The translations under genes were made by a program, and so were the position numbers. From Mesostigma viride (lineage: Eukaryota; Streptophyta; Mesostigmatophyceae; Mesostigmatales; Mesostigmataceae), in assembly GCA_009746045.1 (NCBI GenBank), contig RPFO01000164.1, positions 786,712 through 850,711 of the forward strand: a stretch of DNA of 64,000 bases. The letters are read 5' to 3'. Positions 40,872 to 58,800 of the stretch are shown piece after piece. How positions within the stretch are numbered: the first letter of the stretch is position 1; each line of letters starts with the position of its first letter. The notes beneath the pieces are model-generated. The model searched no databases. It was not told where the DNA came from and saw only the letters and a program-made list of their open reading frames with translations.

Positions 40872-43090
40872 CAATTCAATTCAATTCAATTCAATTCAAT
40901 TCAATTCAATTCAATTCAATTCAATTCAATTCAATTCAATTCAATTCAATTCAATTCAATTCAATTCAATTCAATTCAATTCAATTCAATTCAATTCAAT
41001 TCAATTCAATTCAATTCAATTCAATTCAATTCAATTCAATTCAATTCAATTCAATTCAATTCAATTCAATTCAATTCAATTCAATTCAATTCAATTCAAT
41101 TCAATTCAATTCAATTCAATTCAATTCAATTCAATTCAATTCAATTCAATTCAATTCAATTCAATTCAATTCAATTCAATTCAATTCAATTCAATTCAAT
41201 TCAATTCAATTCAATTCAATTCAATTCAATTCAATTCAATTCAATTCAATTCAATTCAATTCAATTCAATTCAATTCAATTCAATTCAATTCAATTCAAT
41301 TCAATTCAATTCAATTCAATTCAATTCAATTCAATTCAATTCAATTCAATTCAATTCAATTCAATTCAATTCAATTCAATTCAATTCAATTCAATTCAAT
41401 TCAATTCAATTCAATGCAATGCAATGCAATGCAATGCAATGCAATGCAATGCAACATTTGCAATGCAATGCAATGCAATGCAATGCAATGCAATGCAATG
41501 CAATGCAATGCAATGCAATGCAATGCAATGCAATGCAATGCAATGCAATGCAATGCAATGCAATGCAATGCAATGCAATGCAATGCAATGCAATGCAATG
41601 CAATGCAATGCAATGCAATGCAATGCAATGCAATGCAATGCAATGCAATGCAATGCAATGCGATGCGATGCGATGCGATGCGATGCGATGCAATGCAATG
41701 CAATGCAATGCGATGCGATGCGATGCGATGCAATGCAATGCAATGCAATGCAATGCAATGCAATGCAATGCAATGCAATGCAATGCAATGCAATGCAATG
41801 CAATGCAATGCAGTGCAATGCAATGCAATGCAATGCAATGCAATGCAATGCAATGCAATGCAATGCAATGCAGTGCAATGCAATGCAATGCAATGCAATG
41901 CAATGCAATGCAATGCAATGCAATGCAATGCAATGCAATGCAATGCAATGCAATGCAATGCAATGCAATGCAATGCAATGCAATGCAATGCAATGCAATG
42001 CAATGCAATGCAATGCAATGCAATGCAATGCAATGCAATGCAATGCAATGCAATGCAATGCAATGCAGTGCAATGCAATGCAATGCAATGCAATGCAATG
42101 CAATGCAATGCAATGCAATGCAATGCAATGCAATGCAATGCAATGCAATGCAATGCAATGCAATGCAATGCAATGCAATGCAATGCAGTGCAATGCAATG
42201 CAATGCAATGCAATGCAATGCAATGCAATGCAATGCAATGCAATGCAATGCAATGCAATGCAATGCAATGCAATGCAATGCAATGCAATGCAATGCAATG
42301 CAATGCAATGCAATGCAATGCAATGCAATGCAATGCAATGCAATGCAATGCAATGCAATGCAATGCAATGCAATGCAATGCAATGCAATGCAATGCAATG
42401 CAATGCAATGCAATTCAATTCAATTCAATTCAATTCAATTCAATTCAATTCAATTCAATTCAATTCAATTCAATTCAATTCAATTCAATTCAATTCAATT
42501 CAATTCAATTCAATTCAATTCAATTCAATTCAATTCAATTCAATTCAATTCAATTCAATTCAATTCAATTCAATTCAATTCAATTCAATTCAATTCAATT
42601 CAATTCAATTCAATTCAATTCAATTCAATTCAATTCAATTCAATTCAATTCAATTCAATTCAATTCAATTCAATTCAATTCAATTCAATTCAATTCAATT
42701 CAATTCAATTCAATTCAATTCAATTCAATTCAATTCAATTCAATTCAATTCAATTCAATTCAATTCAATTCAATTCAATTCAATTCAATTCAATTCAATT
42801 CAATTCAATTCAATTCAATTCAATTCAATTCAATTCAATTCAATTCAATTCAATTCAATTCAATTCAATTCAATTCAATTCAATTCAATTCAATTCAATT
42901 CAATTCAATTCAATTCAATTCAATTCAATTCAATTCAATTCAATTCAATTCAATTCAATTCAATTCAATTCAATTCAATTCAATTCAATTCAATTCAATT
43001 CAATTCAATTCAATTCAATTCAATTCAATTCAATTCAATTCAATTCAATTCAATTCAATTCAATTCAATTCAATTCAATTCAATTCAATT
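40872..43090. repeat. 2.2-kb pentanucleotide array (CAATT)n-(CAATG)n-(CAATT)n
   Basis: About 108 CAATT units at 40872-41411, about 200 CAATG units at 41412-42410, and 136 CAATT units at 42411-43090. The CAATG block contains an interruption CAACATTTG near 41452, two CGATG clusters (41661-41690, 41711-41730) and four single CAGTG units (41811, 41871, 42066, 42186). It begins directly after the LINE A terminal hairpin, where a family A tail would start. The long ORFs across it are repeat artefacts. Confidence 0.97.
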
Positions 43091-43333
43091 CAACCAGCGC
43101 AGCCACAACAATAATTATACTTCAAACAAAAGTTCCAACCGATACCTGAACTGGCTAAAAGACACTACATGACGCATGTTTATTCAACTGAAGATCCCAT
43201 CAGGGCAGGGCATCACGAGACTGTCCTTTGGGGATATGCCTCTTGCCCGCCACAGCCGCCTAGCCACCCCCTGGCGCCCCTCTAGTGGGAGGCCGCTCAC
43301 GTCATGCTTGCAAAGTGGCCCACCATTCGCCCC

Positions 43334-47788
<4,455 letters not shown>

Positions 47789-48487
47789 GGCTGAAATAAT
47801 ACTGACAGCAACCGTCGGAGGCTGGTAATTGCAGGGAACGTGGAAAGGAAGGGCGTGGAACACGCTCGCCTTTCGGCCTCGTGGTCTGCCAGCAACGTGC
47901 AAAAGCGATGCTATTTATCTACCGTACATGCGAACGGGCCCCGAGTGCCTGCCTCGCTCGGGTTCGAGGTTGATAGCGCGGCCTGCTGCAGTGCTGCGGG
48001 CAGCTCTGCGGGGCAGTTAATATTTTCGCCCCCTGAAATGAGCTCCAGCCTCCAGCCTGCGGCCTGTAGTCGCAACTCGCACAGCCCCACATTTCAGGAA
48101 TCAGGACTCGGGTGGATGCCTCTGCGCGGCGAGGCGCCTCGCGTCGCGTCGGGATGACGAAATTATCGCTAATCATGCTTGCGGTCCAACTTCGAATTCG
48201 ACGGATGCGCGGATGCTGAGGACTTGAGGAGTTGAGGCAATGAGGTGAACTGGTGAACGACTGTCCCACGAGTCCACGACCCAACTCACCCAAGGTTGAG
48301 GCTGGATCTATTCAAGACACTGTTGAATAGTAGTTCCTTATCATTTACTAGCTTGCCTATTACTAATACTTCTTACTTCTCGTAAGTACCCAATTCGTGA
48401 CTAATGGAAATATTTCGAAATGAATTGCCCACTGTTCGATCTTTCGGCCCCGTTTCTGCTTCAGATATGAGAGTGGTCATACAAGAA

Positions 48488-48515
48488 CGGGGGCTTCGCC
48501 CCCGGGCCCCCGGTA
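48488..48515. repeat. GC-rich hairpin, member 1
   Basis: CGGGGGCTTCGCCCCCG followed by GGCCCCCGG; preceded by ACAAGAA. A second member at 51722-51750 reads CGGGGGCTCCGCCCCCG then AACCCCCG, preceded by ACAAGAT. The shared flank and differing loop suggest one repeat family. A looser version lies near 51003-51021. Confidence 0.65.
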
Positions 48516-49137
48516 GTAACCAATATTGTGCCTGTCCGGCGTTTGTGGCCGGTCTCCGGCCGGACACGTCACCTACTCTACTACAACCGTCTACGGAACG
48601 TGTGCACATTTAGGGCCCACTGAACGCGAGCAAATATTCCAGTCCGGGCGACCAACTGGAGTGAAAATCTGTGAAAATCGTACGCTAGTTCCCGGCCAAT
48701 CGGAGATTCTGGAGACATTTGCCCTTCCCATTGCGCTACGGAGATGTGCGACTGAGGCCGTAAGCATTTGTAACCGTTGGGGTAACACAGCGAACACGTC
48801 TTGCACTTTGTTCACTGTGCGATGTTCAGACGGAGGTACGTGTAAATTACGTATGCGTATATCATTGCTTGTGCGTTAGGTTTAGTTGTGACATTTATTG
48901 AGCGTTACGGAAGCATTTATATTTCATTGGTAAGGCAGGGAGGACCATGAGCGCGACATTAATCTATTCATCCATTAATTTATCACAACCGGTTATACCG
49001 TAGGACAATTTACAGTAAAGTTGGTCGCCCGGAGTGGAAGCAATATATGCATTCATTGAGAATATTAGAGGCGGGTGAGAATGGCATGCAACATAGGGAA
49101 ATTAAACCCCGAAAAGAAGAACCTGAAATATATGTAT

Positions 49138-49150
49138 CAAGGAGACAACC
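49138..49150 (-). mobile_element. 13-bp PLE-terminus micro-fragment
   Basis: CAAGGAGACAACC flanked by ATGTAT on both sides (49132-49137, 49151-49156). The match is short, so chance cannot be excluded, but the 3' border and AT flank follow the other insertions. Confidence 0.45.
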
Positions 49151-49194
49151 ATGTATACCTGGCATTATATACTGCTTTACCAAAGATGCCCTCT

Positions 49195-49625
49195 ACCTAC
49201 ATGCAGTTTCACCCATGGAGTATGCCCCTTAGATCAACCCCTGTCACGCAGTGCGTTACCAATGATGATAGGTATTGGGCATACGTACATGCAGCTTCAC
49301 CCATGCCGTACGCCCCTCAGGTCAACCCCTGGCACGCACCGTGCCTTACCAATGACCGGACAGGTAAGGAGTACCTAGTGCAGTTTCGCCCATGCAGTAT
49401 GCCCCTGAGATCAACCCCTGTCACCTTTCTTTCCAGCACAACCCTTTGGTAAGAAACCAAAGCTTGCCACAAGGCCAAATTCAATATACGCATACGCATA
49501 ATGCAACCTACGCATACGCAAGATATGTATACACATAACATACAGCCTTACCAATGATACTCCCTACCTGCATGCGTTTCACCCGTGCAGTATGCCCCTC
49601 AGATCAACCCATGTCACTTTCTTTC
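49195..49625. repeat. 89-bp minisatellite, four units
   Basis: The block CATGCAGTTTCACCCATG followed by AGTATGCCCCTnAGATCAAC recurs near 49200, 49289, 49378 and 49571; the first three are 89 bp apart, and the fourth follows a 100-bp interruption. Confidence 0.8.
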
Positions 49626-50047
49626 CAACACATCCGTTTGCTAAAAATACACAAGCTGGTGAGCCTCCAAGCACAGTGAAGCCTCCAAGCACAGTGAAGC
49701 CGGTGCTAAGAAACGTTTAATTGCCTCAATATTTACATACAACTGAGCAGCCTGCAGCAAACACCTTCCAACAAACCACTCAAAAACCACTCGATAAAAC
49801 CCCGACAGCCGACATGTTTCGCTTCTTAGCAACGTTATCAACGTGAGGTTATGCCTTCTTTCCCGTCAGATAGCGCCAGATCCCTTGCCATGCCGCCCTG
49901 CAGCGCCGCCGGAGTTTTAATGATGTTATCTACGTTGCATGCCTGTGAGGTGTCAAGGCGCGAGCCACCACAAAAGATGATCCCACCACAAAGTAGATCC
50001 CACCACGAAAGGTATCGTCCCTCGCCCGGGGGCATAAGAAAGGGTCC

Positions 50048-50091
50048 GAATTCTCCCGATTTCTGGCCTGCGCTAGATGTCTCCTTGATAA
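50048..50091 (+). mobile_element. PLE 3'-end fragment
   Basis: GTCCGAATTCTCCCGATTTC then TGGCCTGCGCTAGATGTCTC and CTTG, followed by ATAAAA. Diverged copy of the PLE terminus; possible imperfect duplication ATAAGAAA/ATAAAAAT. Confidence 0.7.
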
Positions 50092-50689
50092 AAATTTTCC
50101 CCCTTCCATGCAGGACGCGCATCCCGCGAGACTGGTGGCGCAAACCGATAGTTATGGAAATCTTGACGTAAAGCAGCACACTTTCGACTCAAAGGCCAGT
50201 ATAAACGCTTCCTTGCCGTTGATTGAATCCCACAACACCTGACTTTTCAAAATGCACAAACAACATCATTCAACGACCTTCTTTCACGAGTTCGCATGAT
50301 TTCTCTGCATTCCGCATGCTATCGTTGTCTTCGTCCCTTCGTGCCTTCGTTGCATCCGTTAAAATCTGTTGAAATCATTGAAAGCAACGCTACCGAGCTG
50401 TCCTTTGGCACGCAGCGACTGCGGTCGCCACGACACGCAAAAACCAGGCAGCAACCGGGCAACATGCAAGCCCAAAGGCGGGCGAGTCTGGCGCGGCGCC
50501 GGCCATTGGGCCCCGGAATAAGAAATACCCAGTCGACATGCAAAGTGACGAACCAACACGCAGCGACTGGGCAACAATTCTGTGGTCAAACTGACGCTAG
50601 TTCCCGGCCAATAACCGGGCAACAACCCCACCACGTTTGTCGCACACATACCGCTTGAATCGGTCGCAATGCCGAAATTCTGTGGTCAA

Positions 50690-51000
50690 TAGGCCACGCT
50701 ACTCGAATACGGAAGAGTTTGCGCAACACTTTTGGCAAGAGTTTGGGCAAACAACTTTAGGCACGCCAGCCAAAACGCTGTCTGACAAAAGTTTGGCCGC
50801 AATGGTGGCACAAATGGGCCAAACTTTGCCGCGCAACCAGTGGACGCAACCAAGCCAACGGCACGCATGTAAGGGAACCCCTACGGTCGACCCCCCAATC
50901 GCGGTCGCCGCGGAACGCTACTCGCACGCGGCAACAGTTTGCTTTTAGGGTTTGCGCAAACAAATCGCTGTCTAAAATTGTAATATAAAGGGCAACAAGT
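50690..51000 (+). promoter_or_regulatory. TATA-terminated repeat block 1 (partner at 52240-52445)
   Basis: Both blocks contain several GAGTTTGCG/GTTTGGGC words and end in ATATAAAGGGCAACAA or GTATAAAGGGCAATAA. They look like two copies of a promoter-bearing repeat, for example solo LTRs. Borders not found. Confidence 0.4.
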
Positions 51001-51339
51001 TGGGGGCCCCTTCGGGGCCCAGACTTTTTGGCGCCTGAGCGGGCGATTGGCGCGTACACCCGCGGGGTGCGTCCTCGGGAACGCCGGCGCCACGCGGGGT
51101 GCGCAGTGCGAAGGGGCAGTGGCCAAGGGCGCCGAGGCGGGGGGGGCCAGCGGGAGCCCAAAAATTTCGGCTTCGTACGGCCGTTTTTTAGGCGGAGCCT
51201 CCTGCTTTTCACAGTTTCGAGCCGTTTTTTTCCCACGCTCGCCGTCTGAACACGTTCAGGTCAGTAATCTCGCTAAAATTGGCACGGAAATGGCGTGGGA
51301 AGTAGGCCGAACCGAAAATTGAACCAAAAACCCGTTCAG

Positions 51340-51410
51340 AAAAGTGTTCGAACTCAATTTTCGTTCAGTCTGAACACTCAAAATTTCCCGTTCAGTCTGA
51401 ACACTTAGTA
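51340..51410. repeat. Two GTTCAGTCTGAACAC palindromic words
   Basis: CGTTCAGTCTGAACAC occurs near 51364 and 51389; GTTCAG/CTGAAC is a perfect dyad around a central T. Confidence 0.7.
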
Positions 51411-52824
51411 AATGTAGTAGGATGTTTGGAGAGAGATCCTTCCCGTAGTAACAAGTTAATCAGCCGTATATGCCCCACGGCATTTCTCGCGCATTTTGCT
51501 GAATTCAGTTTCTGTTCAGAACACATCAGACTCGATCTTACGAGGGTGTGACGGCGTTCAGGCCGGCGGTTACGGGACGTAACTCGCGGCTCCGCAGGAT
51601 TTCAGGGATGGCCTTCGATCGTGGGGGTGCGATCAGGCCGTACGGTACGGCGCCCGCGGCGGTGTCAGGATGTTCGGGGTTCTCCCTTGCGCAACACGAT
51701 CGTAGTTAAGTAGTTGACAAGATCGGGGGCTCCGCCCCCGAACCCCCGCTACTTGGCAGATTCTGTGCCTCAACGGCTTTTTGTGCCTCAACGGCGAGTA
51801 CCAGCACAGCCGTACACTCCCGCTCACACAGCCCGCCCACTAGCAAGACAGCCGAACCTGTACGGCCGGCCACAGCCTGTGATCCCCTGGATTACGCCTC
51901 GATTCCATGCAAACTCATGGTGCCGGACGGTTTGCTGGCCTATTTTGGGAAGCCGGTGGCTGAACCGAACCGCAACTAAACCTGTTATGTCAGTACGTCA
52001 GATCCGTCCGTCAGCTTTCTCGCTTTTTGCCAGCAACCGCCAAATACCCCTTGAATCGGTCCTCTCCTCGCCGTTTTCCCTGCCAATTTCCCTCGTCCGT
52101 TCCAAACGCCTAGGCCAATTTCAAGCTCAACTTGGCACGCATCGTTTTGGCTCGCTCCTACGCTGAGCTACTAAATGTATTAGACCGTTACTCAGCCGTT
52201 ACGTATATTTCCTCTAATGCTGGCGAAATTGGCTGGAGGTTGTTTGGCTACTCGTCTTAGAAGAGTTTGGGCGCCGGACGCTACGCGGTGACAGGCCGCT
52301 AGAAAGCCTACGGACACGATTTGCTGAAAGATTTTGTGGAAACAAATTTTGCGTTCCGATTTTCGCGCTACTAGTGTACGGACAACGTTTGCCGGAAGAG
52401 TTTGCGGAAGAGTTTGCGCAGCCAAAAAGTAGTATAAAGGGCAATAACCTCGAGTCCTCGACGTGTACTTACTATAAGTTTGAGTCTAGAAGACTAGAAC
52501 CTGATTCTGTACCTGGATCTCGACCTGGATCGAAACTATCCTGCATTCTGCCCGCATCACCTTGCGGAGTGCCACGCCTGCCACCTGCTAAACGACCACG
52601 ACACCGCGGGACAGCACGACTGGAGACGACTGATCGACTGCTCGTTCACGCATATTCAGGGCATTCCCGTCGTATTCAGGGCGTTTTCAAGGCAACAGTT
52701 GTCTCACAATTAAAGCCCTAGTTACCTTTTAGGCAGCCCAGCTGAGGAAGTAGGCAGGTCTCTACGAAATTCACCTTCTGCGAAAGACGATTCAGGGGGA
52801 AAAGGCCGTGCATCGTTTATAGCA

Positions 52825-55800
52825 ATGCTTGCAGGAGAGGCAGCTCTCGGCAATGCTGTATCGATTACTGCAGCAGTAAGCCGATGCGCTCCGCATCCGT
52901 GGCGTCCAAATGGCCAATTGGGGCTTATCACGAACAACCCGCAATTCAGAGGAATAAATAGCTTGGGATGTACATGGAGCACTCCTAAGCATGTTGTTCG
53001 GAGGCCCCTCAGGATCATTGCTCTCGGTAAAGGTACACGATTTAGCGCCTGCAGGCAGCCCAATGTCCCTTCATAACGGACTCTCCCTTTGAACCACTTA
53101 CCTACCGCTTTGTTAAGGGGATGTTTTCTCTAGATCCGCCACCTTGCCGGCCGTTTTATGACGTCCGGGTGCTCCTTTAATGCTCAGCCTTAACATGGCA
53201 GGATCTAAGCTTTTGAGCAATTACGGTCTCAATTCTGGGAACTTCATATCTGCTGTCCTGATTTGTCTCTGTCGGTATGGAGCATTGCGTCTGGCATATG
53301 TTTGACGTATGCAAAGCAGACATGGTGCATTTCCGGCCAGGTAGAATCTTCATCCAGGAACGTGGGCTTTGTGATATTCCTTTTTTTGTTAAGTAGACTT
53401 GCGGAATGGGAAATTGATTGGAACTAACAGTCAACATCGAATAGATAAGTTCACTACTTGCGTTTGACATACCAGTACATGCATGGTCAAGTGTTGTGCA
53501 TGCATGGCCATCGACCAAGGTTACTGTCAAATCGGGGCCTCATTACTCGTCAGCTAATCCAGTACGTATGGTGGCTTGCCCGCTTGTTCACACACGTCTC
53601 GCATGCCACCTGCAGCCAGCACCAACAAAGCCGATGCCGGCAGAAGCAGCGACGGCGCGGGTGACGTCCAGAAGCCTAAAGGCCAAGACCCCGCCGTCTA
53701 CACAATCTCCTTCTCGGGTGGCGTCGTCAAGCAAGGCCTGGACGAGGTGTTTGATGAAGACGTGGCCGACGAGGGCGATGAGCTGGCAGAGGAGGGGGAC
53801 GTGCGGGCGCAAGCATCGGCATCAGCAGCATCAGCGGGGAAGGGACGAGGATTGGCCAGGGACGCAGCCGTGACAGCGCCGGCACCCGCGCAGGATGATG
53901 AGGATTGGTGGCGGAAGCCTGGTCAGGCCGCGGCGGCTGCCACGGCGCGGGTCAAGCAAGTGGTTGATGATGAAGAGGACGATGACGTCTTGTATGATGA
54001 TGACGGGTCCATTATTGACGTGGATGGGGACGACGAGGAGGCGGAGGGCACGGGGAGCAGCGATGCGTGGGACGATGACTGGGCAACAAGTGGAATCTCG
54101 GAGTGGGTCAAGGAGCCAGTGGGGGCGGTCCCTGGCCAGGAGGTGCTGCCGGATGGGGTGGAGGACACAAGGGAGAGGTGGGTGGGTGTGCAGGCGCAGC
54201 AGTATAAGGTGGAGGGACGTGAGCGGGCGATTTGCAGGCATGGCAGTTGCCCCCGAATATCATTGTTTACATTTTTTATTTGGGGGGGGGATGTCTGCCA
54301 TCTGCCTGGATTCAGCTGCCCTGCCCAATCGGTTACCCCTGCCATCCTCGTGCATGGCCTGCCATCCCTGTGCTCCTCTGCACAGCCCCGTCTATTCTCT
54401 GCTCTTGGGTCACGCTTGCTTGTTTGTTATCGCTCATCTGTTGTATCCCACCGGGTTGCTTGTTAACACTTGCTGCTGGGCACCGCCACTGCACGAGGCA
54501 TTGCTCGTGTGTTTCAACCATTCTACATAAAAAAGACAAAGAAATTACACAAATGAGCAGCGCATATGCTCGTGCACATGTGCCAATCTGTATGGCCATT
54601 TCATGCTCAGCACCTTTGCTTTCATCATCGCTAGTGCTTGTGAAGCGATGGCCCATGTGGCTGATGTTACTTCCACTTCTACTACCTTCAATCGGCTGCA
54701 CCACCCCAGGGCGTACCTGGTTGGCATCGAGCTCAAGAGCGGCAAGACGCCTGGCGATGCTGTTGGGTTTGGGATCAACGACTCGCTCGCTGAGCTGGCG
54801 CTGCTGGCCGACACGGCGGGCCTCGTGGTGGCTGGCAGCACGTATCAGAGGTAAAGGGGGGGATGAGGCGGATGATAAGGGCCTTGTGGTGGCTGGCAGC
54901 ACGTATCAGAGGTAAAGGGGGGGACGAGGGGGAGGATAAGGGCCTTGTGGTGGCTGGTAGCACATATCAGAGGTAAAGTTGGGGAGCACGGGGGGAATGA
55001 GGGCTGGCAGTGGCTGGCAGCACCTACTAGAGGTGGAGGAGGTGGTAGGGGGAGGAGGGGGAGGATGGCAGGTGAAGTGCAGGTGGAATACGATCGAGCT
55101 ATCTTCCGCCATTAGCCGGTGCTGTCTTCTCATCGGTCATCACTTCCTTCCCGTCCGTGACCATCCCACCTGAACGGATCCTTGCTGGCTCATCTGTGGC
55201 CACACTTATGCATGCCTTGGCTTTCAAGGCCCAAGCCCAAGCCCACCCCCAAGCCCATGTCATTCACGGGGTCTTGAAAGGGATGGAATAGATCGACCCC
55301 TTGTGTGGTTACCCCCTCCCCCCCATCCCCTTCGCTTTCCCTGCAAGGGGCTGAGTCAAATTGGTGTCCGTGGGGATGTATAGCTTTGCAGCGCGGCCAC
55401 GCGTCAGGTGTCGGATTTGGATCATATACACGCCTGTGATGTGCCGTGCTGTCAAGGGATGACATACCTGTGGGCAACCCCACGCCGCACCCCAGGCTGG
55501 AGCGGGTTAACCCTCGCTATTACATCGGCTCAGGCAAGGTGGAGGAGCTATCTGCGGCCGTCAAGGCACTGGGCGTGGACACCATCCTGTTTGATGACGA
55601 GCTGTCACCGGGCCAGCTGCGCAATTTAGAGAAGGCGCTGGGCGGGCGCGCACGCGTGGGCGACCGCACGGCACTCATTTTGGACATCTTCAGCCAGCGC
55701 GCGCGCACTAGCGAGGGCATGCTGCAGGTGGGTGTGCGGGGAGAGAGCGGGAGTTATGCAGGTTATGGGGGGGGGGATGTGCACGTATTTGGGTGTTTGG

Positions 55801-58800
55801 GGAGGAGGGAGTTGTGCAGGTATTTCGGGGGGGCAGGAGGAGAGGGAGGGGGGCAATGCTGCAGGTGGTGGGTGTATTTGTTTGGTGCATGGGGGGGAAG
55901 GGAAATGCAGGACTGCCCTTTATGGAGCGCATTCACATAGACCGTCGCAGGATGCTCTTGTGTGACATCAGATGTGCGATGGAGGTGTTTCACCACATGC
56001 TTCGATCCATACGCACTCAATCAATCAGTATATGGTAAGGTGTCAGCGAGGGCCCCTTCTGGTCGCGCTGGGCTCGTGTTTCCGGTCCCACTTTGGCAGT
56101 TGATTGTTCTCTATGTGAATATGTTTGTATCACCAAAGTGGGTCAATATGTGCCTTAAACATGTCCGCCTCCATTCAGTGATATGTCCAGTCAACCTATT
56201 CTACTATGTTCCCCGTGGGCTTCGTAAGGGCACCGTCTTGTCATGTAGGATCTATTATTTTATCCATCGTTATGTGGCCACTCGTGTGCTGTCGTGCTGG
56301 CATGCATGGCCACGCGCGCAACAGGTGGAACTGGCCCAGATGGAGTACCAGCTGCCGCGCCTCACGCGCATGTGGACCCACCTCGAGCGGCAGGCAGGAG
56401 GTGCGCGTGGCAGCAGCACTAACAGAACTTTTAGCATTGAGATTGAACACTGCGGCCCCTGTGTCACGACTAGGAGATTTAGCGTGGCGCGCCCGTGCGG
56501 CAGGACTACGAGCACTTGTATGGGATAACTTTTATGGTGTGTCAGGATGGTGCATCGCTGCATGCCGTCAGAGCCTCAAAGAATCGTGATCGCGTGTCCG
56601 TGCGTCCGGGTTTGGCTCCACTGCATGCCGCTGGTGCCTTTGCAACCGTTTTTGCGTGTTGGCTTGTCAGGATTATCATCGCGTGTCGTTGCATCGTTGG
56701 GCTCTATCGCATGCCTCATGCTCTCCCCCCTGGCACCTACCGCTGTCAATGTGTCAATTGCAACGACCTGCGGGTGCTTGCGCGCTCGCAACGTGTGGGT
56801 TGCGGATGTCAGTGCTGTCATATCACGGGGCAGCCTGATGTTCCTGTGGCATGAGGATTCTGGTGCCACACAGCCCACTAGGCTCTGGCGTGGCCGCGGA
56901 GGGGGCTTGTGCGAGTAGGCTACTCCACATCAATGAGACAAGATCGGCTCAGATGTTGTGGCCCCTGTGTTTCTCTCAGCATGACATGCAGAAATTTGCC
57001 CCTGTTGACATGGGATACTTGAGGCAGGATGCTTCAGAAAGCGGCAGTTGCATGTCATGTGCTGGCTTGGCTCACACCCTGTTCCTGCTTGCATACGTAT
57101 CCATGCGGTGTCCTGTCTCACTACCTTGCTTGCATGCCATACCCCCTGCTTCCAAGTGAGTAGTGGCCGCACCCTGCTTTCTGCTTGTGCGCAGGCGCTA
57201 GAATATGCGCTTTGTCTCCCGTGTGCTGGCAATGTGACCTAGTCCTTGACCTCCTATGCCCGCCTTCCCGTTGGCCTCCTATTCATATCCTCCCCTCGGC
57301 CTCCTATTCATGTCCTCCGCTTGGCCTCCTGTTCACGCCCTCCCAATGATCCTTAACGTTTTGCCCCACCGTCTCGCCCCTTGCTTCCAACCCCCCCCCT
57401 TCCTCTTTCCCCCCTGGCCAGGCGGTCTCACCAAGGGCATGGGTGAGAAGCAGATCGAGGTGGACAAGCGCATCATCAAGGAGCGCGTGCAAGCATTGAA
57501 GCGGGAGCTAGACCGTGTGCGTAGCCACCGGTCGCAGCACCGGGAGCGGCGCGCGGCCATGCACATGCCTGTCTTCGCGCTCGTGGGGTAAGGGAGGGGG
57601 AGGGGGGAAGGTGTTTGAGGATGTGTTTGTGGGAGTGGAGTAAGGGAGGGGGGAAGGGTGTTGTGTGCATGGGGTAAGAGAGAAAGACGTTTTCTGTTTT
57701 TTTCCACTATGTAAGGGAGGATGGGTGAGGTGTTGCGTGTGTAGGAGGTGATGACGTTGGGCACATCCACCCAGCACTTTCCACAGGGCGCTCGCGGGCG
57801 ACGGCGGCATGACCATTGGTGCACCTGTGGAGAGGTTTCGGGGGCATGGAACCAAAGATTGCACAACTTGAGATCGTGGATGCTTCCCCTGCAGTCGCCT
57901 CGTTTATTGGGGCCTTAAAGCTCAGTCTTGACACCGTTGTGTTTTCAGCGTTGCCAAGTTGCTAGTGACCCTGGGGTGGTTCATGCAATAGGCACTTGAG
58001 GGGCATTCAGGGTGTACATGAGGTCTGTACATTTGATATTCATGGGGTGTGTACAGTAATGCGGCGATGGGGTATGCCATGTGCCCCCTCTGCTGCCCGT
58101 ATCCATCACATCCTGTTGTCGTCTCCATCGTGGTATCCTCCGCTGCCCCATGGTGTCCCCATGCCCTCTCACCCGCCTCAACCACGTCCTCGTCCCATGC
58201 TGTTTTTTTCCCTGTCCGCCGCCCCCTCCCCCCACCCCATCACTGGCCATCCCCCCCCCCTTCCCCCCCCCCAGCTACACCAACGCGGGCAAGAGCACGC
58301 TGATGAACGTGCTGTCCCCCCACGCGGACGTGTTTGCCGAGGACAAGCTGTTCGCGACGCTGGACCCGACCACCCGCCGTGTGCCGCTGCCCGGCGGTTA
58401 CGACTGCCTGCTAACGGACACGGTCGGCTTCATCCAGAAACTGCCCACGCAGCTGGTGGCTGCGTTCCGGTGAGCCGACCATGTGCCTTTGTGTATGCAC
58501 TACTAGTGCGCTATGTGTTTGGGCCCTTGTGTACTAGTGCGCTAAATGTTTGGGCCCTCGTGTACTAGTGCGCTACATGTTTGGGCCCTTGTGTACTAGT
58601 GCGCTATATGTTTGGGCCTTTGTGTATGCATTACTAGTGCGCTACATGTTTGGGCCCTCGTGTACTAGTGCGCTATATGTTTGATCCCTTGTGTACTAGT
58701 GCGCTATATGTTTGGGCCTTTGTGTATGCATTACTAGTGCGCTACATGTTTGGGCCCTTGTGTACTAGTGCGCTATATGTTTGGGCCTTTGTGTATGCAT

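Larger units (their letters stand above)
40763..43103 (-). mobile_element. Composite insertion with 15-bp TSD: PLE end, LINE A 3' end and giant microsatellite
   Basis: The 15-mer CACAACAATAATTAT lies at 40748-40762 and 43104-43118. The left border is the inverted PLE terminus CAAGGAGGCAACC and the right border CAACCAGCGCAGC, also PLE 3'-end sequence in the same orientation. Inside are the last 50 bp of a LINE A copy (from about 40819, hairpin ACTCCCAACGGAGT near 40851), the pentanucleotide array, and a second PLE micro-insert (40794-40815). Confidence 0.85.
47789..52824. other. Intergenic region between divergent sufC and hflX
   Basis: Must contain both promoters, but no clear core elements are assignable next to either ATG. 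It holds GC-rich hairpins (48488-48515, 51722-51750), an 89-bp minisatellite, PLE micro-fragments, and two related blocks each ending in a TATAAAGGGCAA word (50690-51000, 52240-52445). No coding gene is convincing. Confidence 0.6.

Noticed and set aside
40777..43172. Very long ORFs in three plus-strand and three minus-strand frames (repeats such as Q-F-N-S-I and A-L-H-C-I)
   Set aside because: A pentanucleotide repeat without stops is open in all frames; there is no start context, codon bias or unique sequence.
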